Below, piece after piece: positions 34,433 through 46,528 of a DNA stretch of 64,000 bases. Origin of the DNA: Streptomyces tsukubensis (GTDB lineage: Bacteria > Actinomycetota > Actinomycetes > Streptomycetales > Streptomycetaceae); the NCBI RefSeq assembly GCF_003932715.1, contig NZ_CP020700.1:6656501-6720500 (forward strand), given 5' to 3'. Under the pieces are notes generated by a model that searched no databases, had not been told where the DNA came from, and worked only from the letters and a program-made list of their open reading frames with translations. How positions within the stretch are numbered: the stretch's first letter is position 1; every line of letters starts with the position of its first letter. The translations under genes were made by a program, and so were the position numbers.

Positions 34433-35178
34433 CCGTGTACTTCATCGGCGCCGGGCCCGGCGCCGCCGATCTGATCACGGTGCGCGGTGCCCGGACGCTC
34501 GCCGCCTGCCAGGTCTGTCTGTACGCCGGGAGCCTGGTGCCCCGCGAACTGCTGGCCGAATGCCCGCCGGACGCCAGGCTGGTCGACACCGCGCAGCTCG
34601 ACCTGGACGCGATCACCGCCGAGTTCGTCCGCGCCCACGAGGCGGGGCACGACGTGGCCCGGCTGCACTCCGGCGACCCGTCCGTGTTCAGCGCGGTAGC
34701 CGAGCAGATGCGGCGGCTCGACGCGGCGGGCATTCCGTACGAAGTCGTGCCCGGCGTTCCGGCCTTCGCCGCCGCCGCCGCGGCGCTGAAGCGGGAGCTG
34801 ACCGTCCCGACGGTCGGCCAGACCGTCGTCCTCACCCGTATCTCCCAGCAGGCCACGCCCATGCCGGAGGGCGAGGACCTCGCCACCCTCGGCCGCAGCG
34901 GCGCCCTGATCGTGCTGCATCTGGCCGCACGGTACGCGGACCGGGTGGTGGCGGAGCTGCTGCCGCACTACGGTGCCGACTGCCCGGCCGCCGTGGTCGC
35001 CTACGCCTCCCGGCCGGACGAGCTGATCATCCGCGGCACGCTCGACGAGATCGCCGGGAAGGTGAAGGAGGCGGGGGTGCTGCGGACGGCCGTGATCATG
35101 GTGGGCCGGACGCTGGGCGCGGAGCAGTTCCGCGACAGCCACCTCTACTCGCCGGAGCGGGAACGGCACAGCTGCTGA
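34429..35178 (+). CDS. cobM: Precorrin-4 C11-methyltransferase
   Basis: 249 residues, a single tetrapyrrole methylase domain: 'VYFIGAGPGAADLITVRGARTL' (SAM-binding loop), 'RLHSGDPSVFSAVAEQM' and 'YEVVPGVPAFAAAAAALKRELTVP' with the Pro-Gly-Val-Pro loop of CobM/CbiF. It transfers a methyl from SAM to C11 of precorrin-4 in the cytosol. The start lies in the cobL stop codon. 'LTRISQQATPMPEGEDL' is a strong CobM marker that separates it from CobI and CobJ. cobK follows after 68 bp, so cobL-cobM-cobK is an operon. Confidence 0.95.
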   Translation: MTVYFIGAGPGAADLITVRGARTLAACQVCLYAGSLVPRELLAECPPDARLVDTAQLDLDAITAEFVRAHEAGHDVARLHSGDPSVFSAVAEQMRRLDAAGIPYEVVPGVPAFAAAAAALKRELTVPTVGQTVVLTRISQQATPMPEGEDLATLGRSGALIVLHLAARYADRVVAELLPHYGADCPAAVVAYASRPDELIIRGTLDEIAGKVKEAGVLRTAVIMVGRTLGAEQFRDSHLYSPERERHSC

Positions 35179-35246
35179 ACCCCCGCGGTCCCGCTGTTCA
35201 CACCTCGCCCCGGGAAGGAAACCTGAATGTCGGGAACGGGTCTGTC

Positions 35247-36035
35247 GTGCACGTGCTGATCCTGGGCGGCACCACCGAGGCCCGCAGGCTGGCCGAACTG
35301 CTGGCGGAGACCCGCGGGATGCCCGGGCTGCGCGTGACGAACTCGCTGGCCGGGCGGGTGGCCGCGCCCCGGCTGCCGCCCGGTGCGGTGCGGATCGGTG
35401 GTTTCGGCGGGGCCGACGGGCTCGCCGACTGGCTCCGTACCCACGCGGTCGACGCCCTCGTCGACGCCACGCACCCGTTCGCCGGGACGATCAGCTTCAA
35501 CGCGGCCCGCGCCGCCGCCGGTGCCCGGGTGCCGCTGCTCGCCCTGCGCCGCCCCGGCTGGGAAGCGGGCGACGGCGACGACTGGCACGAGGCGGGGTCC
35601 CTGGAGGAGGCCGCGGCGCTGCTGCCGGGACTCGGCCGCCGTATCTTCCTGACCACCGGCCGGACCGGCCTCGCGGCCTTCACCGGACCGCACGTCCCGG
35701 ACGACCTGTGGTTTCTCGTCCGCTCGGTCGACCCGCCCGAGGGGCCGCGGCCTTCGCACTCGGCCGTACTGCTCGACCGGGGCCCGTTCACCCTCGACGG
35801 GGAGCGGGACGTGCTGCGCCGCCACCGGATCGACGTGGTGGTCACCAAGGACAGCGGGGGAGCGGCGACCGCGCCCAAGCTGACGGCCGCACGGGAGGCC
35901 GGGCTGCCGGTCGTGGTGGTCCGCAGACCCCCGGTGCCCGGAGCGGTGCCCGTGGTGGCCGGTCCCGAGGAGGCGGCCCGGTGGGTCGGGGAGGAGTACG
36001 GGCGCCGACCGCGCCCCGGCGGGCCGGGGCGCTGA
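35247..36035 (+). CDS. cobK: Precorrin-6A reductase
   Basis: 262 residues from GTG 35247 (GGGAACGGG upstream). Motifs of CobK/CbiJ: 'VHVLILGGTTEARRLAELLAE', 'VDALVDATHPFAGTISFNAARAA', 'TTGRTGLAAF' and 'VVTKDSGGAATAPKLTAAREAGLPVVVVRRP'. It reduces precorrin-6A to precorrin-6B with NADPH, the step just before CobL. The order cobL-cobM-cobK on the plus strand and cobIJ-cobH-cobG on the opposite strand is common in Streptomyces. It is followed by a 540-bp repeat-rich gap. Confidence 0.95.
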   Translation: MHVLILGGTTEARRLAELLAETRGMPGLRVTNSLAGRVAAPRLPPGAVRIGGFGGADGLADWLRTHAVDALVDATHPFAGTISFNAARAAAGARVPLLALRRPGWEAGDGDDWHEAGSLEEAAALLPGLGRRIFLTTGRTGLAAFTGPHVPDDLWFLVRSVDPPEGPRPSHSAVLLDRGPFTLDGERDVLRRHRIDVVVTKDSGGAATAPKLTAAREAGLPVVVVRRPPVPGAVPVVAGPEEAARWVGEEYGRRPRPGGPGR

Positions 36036-36576
36036 GCGTCCGGGGCGCGGGCCCCACCGCGGGGCCGTTGCCCGCACCGACTGCCGCGCCGCGCGCCGCA
36101 ATTCTCCCCTCCGGGGGTCCGCCCGGCACGGCCGCAGGGCCACGCGGGCACGGCCCGTACGGCCCGGGCCCGGCGCGAACCACGCACCGGGCCCGGGACC
36201 GCCGCCCGGGTCTCCGCGACCGGCTCGGAAGCGCGGGACTCCGGGACCCGCGCGGAAGCCCGCGACAGGCCCGCGGACTCGCGCGGAAGCCTGCGACGGC
36301 TCCGGAACCGGCCCGGAAGCGCGGGAGCCCGGGACCTGCGCGGAAGCCCGCGACAGGCTCGGGATTTGCGCGGAAGCCCGCGACGGTTCCGGGATCGGCT
36401 CGGAAGCGCGGGACTCCGGGACCCGCGCGGAAGCCCGCGACAGGCCCGCGGACTCGCGCGGAAGCCTGCGACGGCTCCGGAACCGGCCCGGAAGCGCGGG
36501 ACTCCGGGACCGGCACCGCCGAGCCCGGGACCCGCCCGGGACTTCGGGACCCGCCCGGGACCCCGGAACCGCCCGG
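36036..36576. other. Repeat-rich convergent intergenic region
   Basis: 541 bp between the convergent cobK and cobIJ genes. The right two thirds is a G/C-rich direct-repeat block (described separately); the left third has only GC-rich sequence. The frames through it are repetitive Arg/Pro/Ala peptides and are probably not translated. No T-run terminator was seen. Confidence 0.6.
36221..36501. repeat. Direct repeat, 106-bp perfect copies with 175-bp period
   Basis: 36221-36326 and 36396-36501 are identical over 106 bp. Within and between them the short unit GCGCGGAAGCCyGCGACrG occurs six times (near 36250, 36280, 36338, 36368, 36425, 36455). The block probably grew by slippage or recombination. 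It may act as transcriptional barrier between the convergent cob operons. Confidence 0.85.
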
Positions 36577-38073
36577 CTACTCCTCCGGATAGCGGCGCGG
36601 CGTCCATACGACTTCCTCGCCGTCGCCGCGCCGTACCACCTGCGTCTGCGAGGAGCCGACCAGCAGGATCGTCCGCATGTCGACCTCGGCCGGGTCCAGA
36701 TCCGCCAGCCTCACGATCCGCACCCGCTCACCCTCGCCGCCCACGTCCCGGGCCACGACGACCGGGGTGTCCGGGGCCCGGTGCTCAAGCAGCAGTTCCC
36801 GCGCCTTGCCCACCTGCCAGTTCCGGCTCCGGGAACCGGGGTTGTACAGCGCCAGCACCAGATCCGCGGCCGCGGCCGCGCGCAGCCGGCCGGCGATGAC
36901 CTCCCAGGGCTTGAGCCGGTCCGAGAGGGAGACCGTCGCATAGTCGTGGCCCAGCGGGGCGCCCGCCCGGGCGGCGGCGGCGTTGGCCGCGGTCACCCCG
37001 GGCAGTACCCGTACCGGCACCTCGGTGTACTCCTCCGCGGACGCCACCTCCAGCACGGCCGTGGCCATCGCGAAGACCCCGGGGTCGCCGCCGGAGACGA
37101 CGGCCACCCGCCTGCCCTGCCGGGCCAGTTGCAGCGCGAACTCCGCGCGCTCCGCCTCGACCCGGTTGTCGGAGCCGTGGCGCCGCTGGCCGGGGCGGAC
37201 CGGCACCCGGTCCAGATAGGTGGTGTAGCCGACCAGGTCGTCGGCCGCGGCGAGGGCGCCGCGGGTCTCCGGCGTCAGCCAGAGCGGGCCCGCCGGACCG
37301 GTGCCGACCACGACGACCTCACCGGGTCCTTCCGGTTCCCGCTCGGCCGCCCCGGTGCCGATCCGGCTCGGCACGACCGCCACCGAGAAGTACGGAACCG
37401 ACTCCTCCGCCACCTCGGAGAGAGCGGCCAGCCGCTCCCCGGCCATGGTGACCCGTTCCGCGTAACGGGCCTCGGGCAGCCGCCCCGACCTCTCCAGGGC
37501 CCGGCGGACCTTGGGGAAGGTCCGCCCCAGCTTCATCACCACGGCCGCGTCGGTGGCGGCGAGACGGGCCGTCAGCTCCTCCTCGGGCAGGGTGCCCGGC
37601 AGGATCGTCAGCACCTCCTCGGCCTCCGCGAGCGGGGTGCCCAGCCGGGCCGCCGCCGCCGATACCGAGGTCACCCCGGGGATCACCTCGGTGTCGTAGC
37701 GGTCGGCCAGCCGCTTGTGCATATGCATGTAGGAGCCGTAGAACAGCGGATCGCCCTCCGCGAGCACCGCGACCGTACGGCCCGCGTCCAGATGCTCCGC
37801 GAGCCGGGCCGACGCCTCGGCGTAGAAGTCCTCCATCGCACCCCGGTAGCCGCCGGGATGGTCGGTGGTCTCGGTGGTGAGCGGATAGACCAGGGCCTCC
37901 TCGACGTGGTCCGCCCGGATGTGCTCCGCCGCGATGGAACGGGCGATGGACCGGCCGTGCCGGGCGCTGTGATAGGCGATCACCTGCGCCTCCGCGATGG
38001 CCTGTACGGCCCGGACGGTCATCAGGGACGGGTCGCCGGGGCCGAGCCCCACCCCGTACAGCTTGCCGCTCAT
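36577..38073 (-). CDS. cobIJ: Fused precorrin-2 C20- and precorrin-3B C17-methyltransferase
   Basis: 498 residues, two tetrapyrrole methylase domains. The CobI half (1-240) has '[22 protein letters not shown]', '[24 protein letters not shown]' and '[16 protein letters not shown]'. The CobJ half (255-498) has '[22 protein letters not shown]', '[17 protein letters not shown]', '[30 protein letters not shown]' and '[10 protein letters not shown]'. It performs two SAM-dependent methylations in corrin synthesis. The CobI-CobJ fusion is common in actinobacteria. It overlaps cobH by 4 bp and is the last gene of the leftward operon cobG-cobH-cobIJ. Confidence 0.95.
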   Translation of the reverse strand: MSGKLYGVGLGPGDPSLMTVRAVQAIAEAQVIAYHSARHGRSIARSIAAEHIRADHVEEALVYPLTTETTDHPGGYRGAMEDFYAEASARLAEHLDAGRTVAVLAEGDPLFYGSYMHMHKRLADRYDTEVIPGVTSVSAAAARLGTPLAEAEEVLTILPGTLPEEELTARLAATDAAVVMKLGRTFPKVRRALERSGRLPEARYAERVTMAGERLAALSEVAEESVPYFSVAVVPSRIGTGAAEREPEGPGEVVVVGTGPAGPLWLTPETRGALAAADDLVGYTTYLDRVPVRPGQRRHGSDNRVEAERAEFALQLARQGRRVAVVSGGDPGVFAMATAVLEVASAEEYTEVPVRVLPGVTAANAAAARAGAPLGHDYATVSLSDRLKPWEVIAGRLRAAAAADLVLALYNPGSRSRNWQVGKARELLLEHRAPDTPVVVARDVGGEGERVRIVRLADLDPAEVDMRTILLVGSSQTQVVRRGDGEEVVWTPRRYPEE

Positions 38074-38768
38074 TCGTCCTCACTCGCGATCGCGTTGAGC
38101 GCCGCGGCGGCCATGGCGCTGCCACCGCGACGGCCCCGGACGACCAGGTGCTCCAGCCCGGACGGGTGCGCGGCCAGGGCGTCCTTGGACTCGGCCGCGC
38201 CGATGAAGCCGACGGGCACGCCGATGACGGCGGCCGGGCGGGGCGCGCCCTCGTCGATCATCTCCAGCAGACGGAAGAGCGCGGTCGGCGCATTGCCGAC
38301 GGCGACCACGGATCCCTCCAGCCGGTCGCGCCACAGCTCCATGGCCGCGGCGCTGCGGGTGGTGCCGAGCTTCGCCGCCAGGGCGGGCACGGCCGGATCG
38401 CCGAGGGTGCACAGGACGTCGTTGTCCGCGGGCAGCCGCTTGCGGGTCACCCCGCTGGCGACCATCTGCACATCGCAGAAGATCGGCGCACCGGCGTGCA
38501 GGGCCTCCCGGGCGCGGGCGACCACACCGGGGGAGTGGGCGAGGTCGCGCACCAGGTCGACCATGCCGCAGGCGTGGATCATCCGGACCGCGACCCGGCT
38601 GACGTCGGCGGGCAGGGCCGCGAGGTCCGTCTCCGCGCGAATGGTGGCGAAGGACCGGCGGTAGATCTCCGCCCCGTCCTTCTCGTAGTCGTAGCTGGTC
38701 ACGGTGTTCTTCTCGCTGCTCTCGGTCGGGTTCGCAGATGGTCGCAGTACGGCGGTCGTACGGCTCAT
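38070..38768 (-). CDS. cobH: Precorrin-8X methylmutase
   Basis: 232 residues from the ATG at 38768. It carries the CobH/CbiC hallmarks '[21 protein letters not shown]', '[12 protein letters not shown]' with the catalytic His, '[19 protein letters not shown]' and '[18 protein letters not shown]'. The enzyme moves the C11 methyl to C12, giving hydrogenobyrinic acid. Start and stop overlap the neighbouring genes by 4 bp each, so translation of cobG-cobH-cobIJ is coupled. The first ~22 residues are variable; an internal start is possible, but the overlap supports the longer form. Confidence 0.95.
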   Translation of the reverse strand: MSRTTAVLRPSANPTESSEKNTVTSYDYEKDGAEIYRRSFATIRAETDLAALPADVSRVAVRMIHACGMVDLVRDLAHSPGVVARAREALHAGAPIFCDVQMVASGVTRKRLPADNDVLCTLGDPAVPALAAKLGTTRSAAAMELWRDRLEGSVVAVGNAPTALFRLLEMIDEGAPRPAAVIGVPVGFIGAAESKDALAAHPSGLEHLVVRGRRGGSAMAAAALNAIASEDE

Positions 38769-40072
38769 GGGGTGATCGCCGCCAGTGCGGCGGCGAGCTG
38801 GTCGGGGTCGGCCAGGACGGCGGTGCGCGGCGGAAGTCCCGCGGTGCTGCCGGTGAGCCGGTAACCGCCGCCGGGGGCGGCCACCAGGTCGATCCGGTCT
38901 CCCGGCGGGCGGCCGCAGCGGCGTTCGCAGCCGGACCAGTACAGCGGCAGGGGGGAGCGCCCGGCGGCGGCCAGACCGCGGACCGCGTCCGCCCGGACGT
39001 CGGACCGCGACTTGGCGCAGCCCGGGCGGCCGATGCAGGCGCCGGTCCGCAGCCAGGGCGAGGCCGGGTCGGCGGCGAGACCGGTACGGGCGAGCCGGGC
39101 GAGCGCGGCCGCTGCCTCCGCCGCGCTCAGTCCCGGTACGGGGACGACGAGTCCGCGCCAGGGGGTGAGCCGGAGTTCGCCCGCGGACGTGCCCGCGGCG
39201 ATCTCCGTCGCCTCCTGCCACTGCCCGGCCGTCAGCAGGCCCAGCGGGGCCTGGACGCAGAGCGCGGACCCGGAGATCCCGGGGACGGGCGCCCCGGGTC
39301 CGGACAGGTCCCGGGGCAGCGGTTCGGGTACGGAGCCGATGCCGTGGTCCGCCAGGGTGCCGCGGACCCGCCGCAGCAACTCGCCCGGCGCCAGGTCGAG
39401 TTCGGCGATGCGCCAGACCCGGGCCCCGGACTCCCGTACCCACTGCAGGAACGCTTCTGCAGTGAGCAGTGCCGCCCGCGGTGCCTCGTCTCCCGCGATC
39501 CGCAGCGCCTCGTCCGCCCCGCCCACGGCGAGCAGCGCCTCCCCGGCGGCCCCGGCTACGGCCCGTACCGTCACATCGGCGCCCAGCGCCGCCGTGTCCC
39601 CGCGCCCGTCGTCGAGCGCGAACAGGAACCGGCCCGACAGCGCCCGCGCCGCCGGGCTCGCGCACACCGCCGCGTCCAGGGCCGTCAGCCAGGGCCGCAC
39701 ATCCCGTACGCCCCGGCCGTCCAGACCGGACAGCGGCGAGGCGACGACATTGCGGACCCGCTCGTGCTCCGGCGACGGCAGCAGCCCGGCGGTGTCCAGC
39801 GCCGCCGCCAGCTCCGTACCGCAGCCGCCGCGCAGCCCCCGCAACTGCACATTGCCCCGCGAGGTCAGATGGAGCGCACCGTCGCCCAGCCGCCGCGCCG
39901 CGTCCAGCAGCGCACCGGCCTGTGCGGCGGTCAGCACACCGCCGGGCACCCGGACCCGGGCCAGCGCCCCGTCGTCCGCCTCGTGCAGCCTCAGGGTCCC
40001 CGGGCAGGCGTCGCCCCGGTCCCGTGCGACCGCTGTGGCCTGGGACGACGGAGGGAGGGGGGCCGTGGACAT
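38765..40072 (-). CDS. cobG: Precorrin-3B synthase
   Basis: About 435 residues from the ATG at 40072; the frame is open to 40114. It belongs to the nitrite/sulfite reductase-like family: '[12 protein letters not shown]', and 4Fe-4S/siroheme cysteines in '[12 protein letters not shown]' and '[11 protein letters not shown]'. It oxidises precorrin-3A to precorrin-3B with O2, which marks the aerobic cobalamin route. TATGCT lies 7 bp before the start codon, so the mRNA is probably leaderless. It is divergent from cobN; the cobN leader with its riboswitch is on the other strand and would not control this gene directly. Confidence 0.93.
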   Translation of the reverse strand: MSTAPLPPSSQATAVARDRGDACPGTLRLHEADDGALARVRVPGGVLTAAQAGALLDAARRLGDGALHLTSRGNVQLRGLRGGCGTELAAALDTAGLLPSPEHERVRNVVASPLSGLDGRGVRDVRPWLTALDAAVCASPAARALSGRFLFALDDGRGDTAALGADVTVRAVAGAAGEALLAVGGADEALRIAGDEAPRAALLTAEAFLQWVRESGARVWRIAELDLAPGELLRRVRGTLADHGIGSVPEPLPRDLSGPGAPVPGISGSALCVQAPLGLLTAGQWQEATEIAAGTSAGELRLTPWRGLVVPVPGLSAAEAAAALARLARTGLAADPASPWLRTGACIGRPGCAKSRSDVRADAVRGLAAAGRSPLPLYWSGCERRCGRPPGDRIDLVAAPGGGYRLTGSTAGLPPRTAVLADPDQLAAALAAITP

Positions 40073-40079
40073 GGCGGCG

Positions 40080-40085
40080 AGCATA
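40080..40085 (-). promoter_or_regulatory. Probable -10 element of leaderless cobG mRNA
   Basis: On the minus strand TATGCT lies 7 bp before the cobG ATG at 40072, the spacing that puts transcription start on the A of ATG. No Shine-Dalgarno sequence is present. The -35 region is not clear. Confidence 0.5.
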
Positions 40086-40137
40086 CCGACCATCACACCG
40101 GATGCACCCTCCACCCTTTCCGGCCGTGGCCCTTACT

Positions 40138-40308
40138 ATGCTCCTCGGCGGACCATCCGGTCCGCCATCGCCGCGACGGCGACAGGGGAGGAAGCCCGGT
40201 GCGATTCCGGCGCGGTCCCGCCACTGTGAGCCCGGCCCCCAGGGGCCGGGTGAGCCAGGAACTCCCGCCGTCCGATTACCGCCCGGGGCGCGGACCCCGA
40301 GGAAGGCC
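40138..40308 (+). promoter_or_regulatory. Cobalamin riboswitch upstream of cobN
   Basis: The 170-nt leader has AdoCbl riboswitch hallmarks. These are a first hairpin GGCGGACC-atcc-GGTCCGCC (40147-40166), the core GGAAGCCCGGTGCGATTCCGGCGCGG (from about 40189, read as two adjacent pieces), the conserved CCGCCACTGTGAG (about 40218-40230) and the B12 box GAGCCAGGAACTCCCG (about 40252-40267). Just before the ribosome site GAGGAAGG (40299-40306) lies CGGGG-cgcgga-CCCCG (40284-40299), which could hide it. This suggests translation is switched off when cobalamin is abundant. Confidence 0.9.
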
Positions 40309-40317
40309 AGGCGCCGC

Positions 40318-43923
<3,606 letters not shown>

Positions 43924-43995
43924 GGCTCCCGCCCCCCGGGACCTGTTCCCCAGGGCCCGCCCCGCCCCCCGGCGGGGCGGGCACCTACCCGGGAC

Positions 43996-44038
43996 GAGCG
44001 GGTCTCCGGCCGCATTGCAGGCGGCCGGAGACCCGCTC
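43996..44038. terminator. Strong bidirectional hairpin between cobN and the DUF1326 gene
   Basis: GAGCGGGTCTCCGGCCGC (43996-44013) is perfectly complementary to GCGGCCGGAGACCCGCTC (44021-44038) with a 7-nt loop. It lies between convergent stop codons. No long T-run follows, as is usual in Streptomyces. Confidence 0.85.
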
Positions 44039-44127
44039 TCACACCGGGGGGCTCATGCCTCCGTCACCCGGATCGCCGCACTCCCGGACCCGACGGCCGC
44101 CGGTGCTTCCCGCGCGAAGGATTCCGT

Positions 44128-44769
44128 CTACGCATCGGGCCGCCAGTCGAACGGGAAGTGCTTGCTGGACCCACCGCGGTACTCGGCGGAGAAGTCGAAG
44201 CCCTCGGCGCGGTCGTCGTCCACCACACCCCAGGTCGCGATCTGACCGGGCCCCACCTCCGCCCCCGGGGCGTTGATCAGCTGCACCCGGCGGTTCGGGT
44301 CGGCGGTGGGCCCGGTCAGCGCGACGGCACCCACGCTCACCTTGTCGGAGACGGTCGCGCGCCAGTACGCGAGGTCGTCGGCGGCGTCCCAGCGGATCGG
44401 GGCGTACTTCACCTCGCGGACCTCGGTGATCAGCGAACCGAACTTGCCCGGCCAGCCGCCGACATTGCCGCGGAAGATCTCCTCCAGCGCATCGCGCTGC
44501 TCCTGCGTCCCCTTCGCGTCGATGTAGAACATCGCCGTCATGGTGGCGTCGGGGTCGTCCACCCACATGTTCCCGTGGAACTCTCCGAGCGCCACGATGC
44601 CCAGGCCGTCCAGGCGCACATCCCCGAAGTGCCCCTCGTGGATCTGCCAGACGAGCGTGAACCGGCAGGTGCCGCCGGTCGGAGCCTGCGCGAAGGTGCA
44701 GGGACAGGGCATCGAACAGCTGCAGACGTCGAACCACTCGCCCTTGAGATGCCAATTCGTTTCGCTCAT
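44128..44769 (-). CDS. Cys-rich DUF1326 protein
   Basis: 213 residues from ATG 44769 (GGAGGGGAAGG upstream); the frame is open to 44811. The DUF1326 domain begins 'WHLKGEWFDVCSCSMPCPC', giving four closely spaced Cys (16, 18, 22, 24) able to bind a soft metal ion. 'GLGIVALGEFHGNMWVDDPDATMTAMFYID' and 'FEIFRGNVGG'-like elements are typical of the family. Function is not established. Its promoter is flanked by two CsoR-type sites, suggesting induction by copper and a role in copper handling; this is inference. It is monocistronic and cytoplasmic (no signal peptide). Confidence 0.88.
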   Translation of the reverse strand: MSETNWHLKGEWFDVCSCSMPCPCTFAQAPTGGTCRFTLVWQIHEGHFGDVRLDGLGIVALGEFHGNMWVDDPDATMTAMFYIDAKGTQEQRDALEEIFRGNVGGWPGKFGSLITEVREVKYAPIRWDAADDLAYWRATVSDKVSVGAVALTGPTADPNRRVQLINAPGAEVGPGQIATWGVVDDDRAEGFDFSAEYRGGSSKHFPFDWRPDA

Positions 44770-44790
44770 CGGCCTTCCCCTCCAATCGTG

Positions 44791-44864
44791 ATACCCCGGC
44801 GGGGTATGCATATGGGGAGGCTAAGCCGCTGTCCGTGACCGTGTCAAATACCCATGGGGGGTAT
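44791..44864 (-). promoter_or_regulatory. Promoter of the DUF1326 gene with two CsoR-like operators
   Basis: Leftward promoter: TTGACA (44842-44847) and TAGCCT (44818-44823), 18 bp apart. Site A at 44848-44864 is ATACCC-atggg-GGGTAT; site B at 44791-44807 is ATACCC-cggcg-GGGTAT. Both are 17-bp palindromic boxes of the ATACCC-N5-GGGTAT type known from CsoR copper-sensing repressors. Site A overlaps the -35 edge; site B lies just after the likely transcription start. Confidence 0.8.
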
Positions 44865-45051
44865 GTAGTTGGCGGAAAATCCCCTTGCGGCGGACCCCGG
44901 TGCGATGAACCTTCCCGCACCGGCGGCCCGGTCCGCCGCCGGGACGACGAACGGCCCCTGGTCCTGGCCTGTCCGGCCGCCGCCGCCGTGGTCGCCGCAT
45001 GCACGGCGTGACAGCCCCTACCGGTCGGCACGGGTACGGACCCGGGCGGGC

Positions 45052-46080
45052 TCACCCGCGCCCGGCGCCCGTACCCGTGCTGGTATGTGCACGGCGGTAT
45101 TCGCCGGGCGTCATCCCGTAGGCCGCCCGGAAGGACCGGCTGAACTCCGGTGCCGTCAGACACCAGCGGGCCGCGATCGTCCCGATGGGGTGGCCGGCCC
45201 AGCGGGGGTCGGTGAGTTCGGCCCGGGCGTGTTCGAGGCGCTGTTGCCGGATCAGTGACCCGACGGTGGTGTCCTCGGTCCGGAAGATGCGGTGCAGATA
45301 GCCGGTGGAGATGTGGTGGGCCGCGGCGACGGCGGACGGGGACAGGGCGGGGTCGCCCAGGTTCTGCTGGATGAAGGCCCTGATCCGCAGGACGGTCGTG
45401 GCCCGGTTGATGTGCTCCGGCAGGGCCGCGCCGCTCTCCGCTCCCTGGGCCAGTACGGCGGCCACCAGGTCCGCGACGGCCGACCCGAGCCGCGGCCCGT
45501 CCGTGAGCCGGTACTCGGGGAGGTCCTGCACGAGCTGCCGGAGGAAGTGCGACAGCAGGGAGCCGACGCCGTGGGAGTCCGGTACGGGTATCCCCACGGA
45601 GCGGTCCGCGAGCCGCCGGGGCAGCGGCAGCACGGCCTTGGGCACCTCGACCCCGATCATCAGGATCCGGCCCCGTGCCGCTCCGGAACGGATCTCGACC
45701 GGGCGTGAGGAGTCGCTGGTGTGAAAGGTCCCCGGACCGGCCCGCAGCGTTCGGTCGCCCCAGTCGGCCACCCCCTCGCCGCGGAGCATCAGGGTCAGGT
45801 GGTAGCTCTCGGGGTCCGACTGCCGGATGAGCTTCCGGGTCCGGCGGAAGACCACGGGCGGGAAGGCCGCGGGCCACACCGTCACATCCCCCAGCGCGAT
45901 GACGCGTTGACGCGCCAGGAAATCGTCGGAGCGCTCGCTGCTCAGGTCCATGGGCGCATGCGTGTGGCTCAGCAGATCGCGCCAGTGGGCGAAGCGGTCC
46001 GACGGGGCGAGGTGGCCGTTCGAGTACGCGACCGTGGGCAGCGGCACGGACGAGGGCGGGGGCGGGATCGTCCAGGACAC
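45052..46080 (-). CDS. AraC family transcriptional regulator
   Basis: 342 residues. N-terminal AraC_binding_2-type domain ('FAHWRDLLSHTHAPMDLSSERSDDFLARQRV', 'YHLTLMLRGEGVADWGDRTLRAGPGTFHTSDSSRPVEI') and C-terminal HTH_18 ('FIQQNLGDPALSPSAVAAAHHISTGYLHRIFR', 'TIAARWCLTAPEFSRSFRAAYGMTPGEYR'). This architecture is shared with NitR/FeaR-like activators in Streptomyces. The ligand and targets are unknown. It faces the DUF1326 promoter end to end: ~190 bp without gene lie between its stop and the CsoR-like sites. Confidence 0.93.
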   Translation of the reverse strand: MSWTIPPPPSSVPLPTVAYSNGHLAPSDRFAHWRDLLSHTHAPMDLSSERSDDFLARQRVIALGDVTVWPAAFPPVVFRRTRKLIRQSDPESYHLTLMLRGEGVADWGDRTLRAGPGTFHTSDSSRPVEIRSGAARGRILMIGVEVPKAVLPLPRRLADRSVGIPVPDSHGVGSLLSHFLRQLVQDLPEYRLTDGPRLGSAVADLVAAVLAQGAESGAALPEHINRATTVLRIRAFIQQNLGDPALSPSAVAAAHHISTGYLHRIFRTEDTTVGSLIRQQRLEHARAELTDPRWAGHPIGTIAARWCLTAPEFSRSFRAAYGMTPGEYRRAHTSTGTGAGRG

Positions 46081-46528
46081 GGCGGGCTCCTTTCCGGGGC
46101 GGTACGGGCGTGCGGTGCACCGGCGTCGAGTTCACTCTGGCGCAAGAAACGTGTCACCGGATGCCAATGACAGTACGGGCCGATGCGGGCGACCCTGGGG
46201 GCGACAGGGACGCGCCTCCGGCGCCCGCGGTCCGTCACGGTGTCACCGGCAGCATCCGGTATCCGACGACCTGGACCGGACCGGCGTGACCAGGATCTGC
46301 GGAGGAGGCACCGTGACCACCGATGACCGGAGAAGGAAGAGGGACGGGTGTCCGCACCGGTCCGCTCGCACTCTGCGCGGTGGCGGCCACCGCCCCCGGC
46401 CCTGGGAGCCGGGCCGGGCCGGGCACCCCGGGCGTCCCGGCCGGGCCACCCGGATCCCGGTGTCCCCTCCCGGCCCTGCCGCCGCCGGAGGGGGCGGGCC
46501 CGCCGAGCCGTCGGCGCACCCCTGGTCC
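46081..46528. other. Divergent intergenic region before the PLD-like gene
   Basis: 448 bp between the leftward AraC gene and the PLD-like gene. A strong ribosome-site-like sequence GGAGGAGGCACC precedes GTG 46313, which is in frame with the PLD-like protein and could give a 72-residue longer N-terminus. The section is otherwise GC-rich with no other gene. Confidence 0.45.

Noticed and set aside
36221..36501. Repeat-encoded peptides as a real protein
   Set aside because: All frames give repetitive Arg/Pro/Ala peptides, with no ribosome site and in a convergent gene gap.
36200..36540. Regular repeats that could be a CRISPR array
   Set aside because: The units have irregular spacing, the spacers are themselves repetitive, and no cas gene is nearby.
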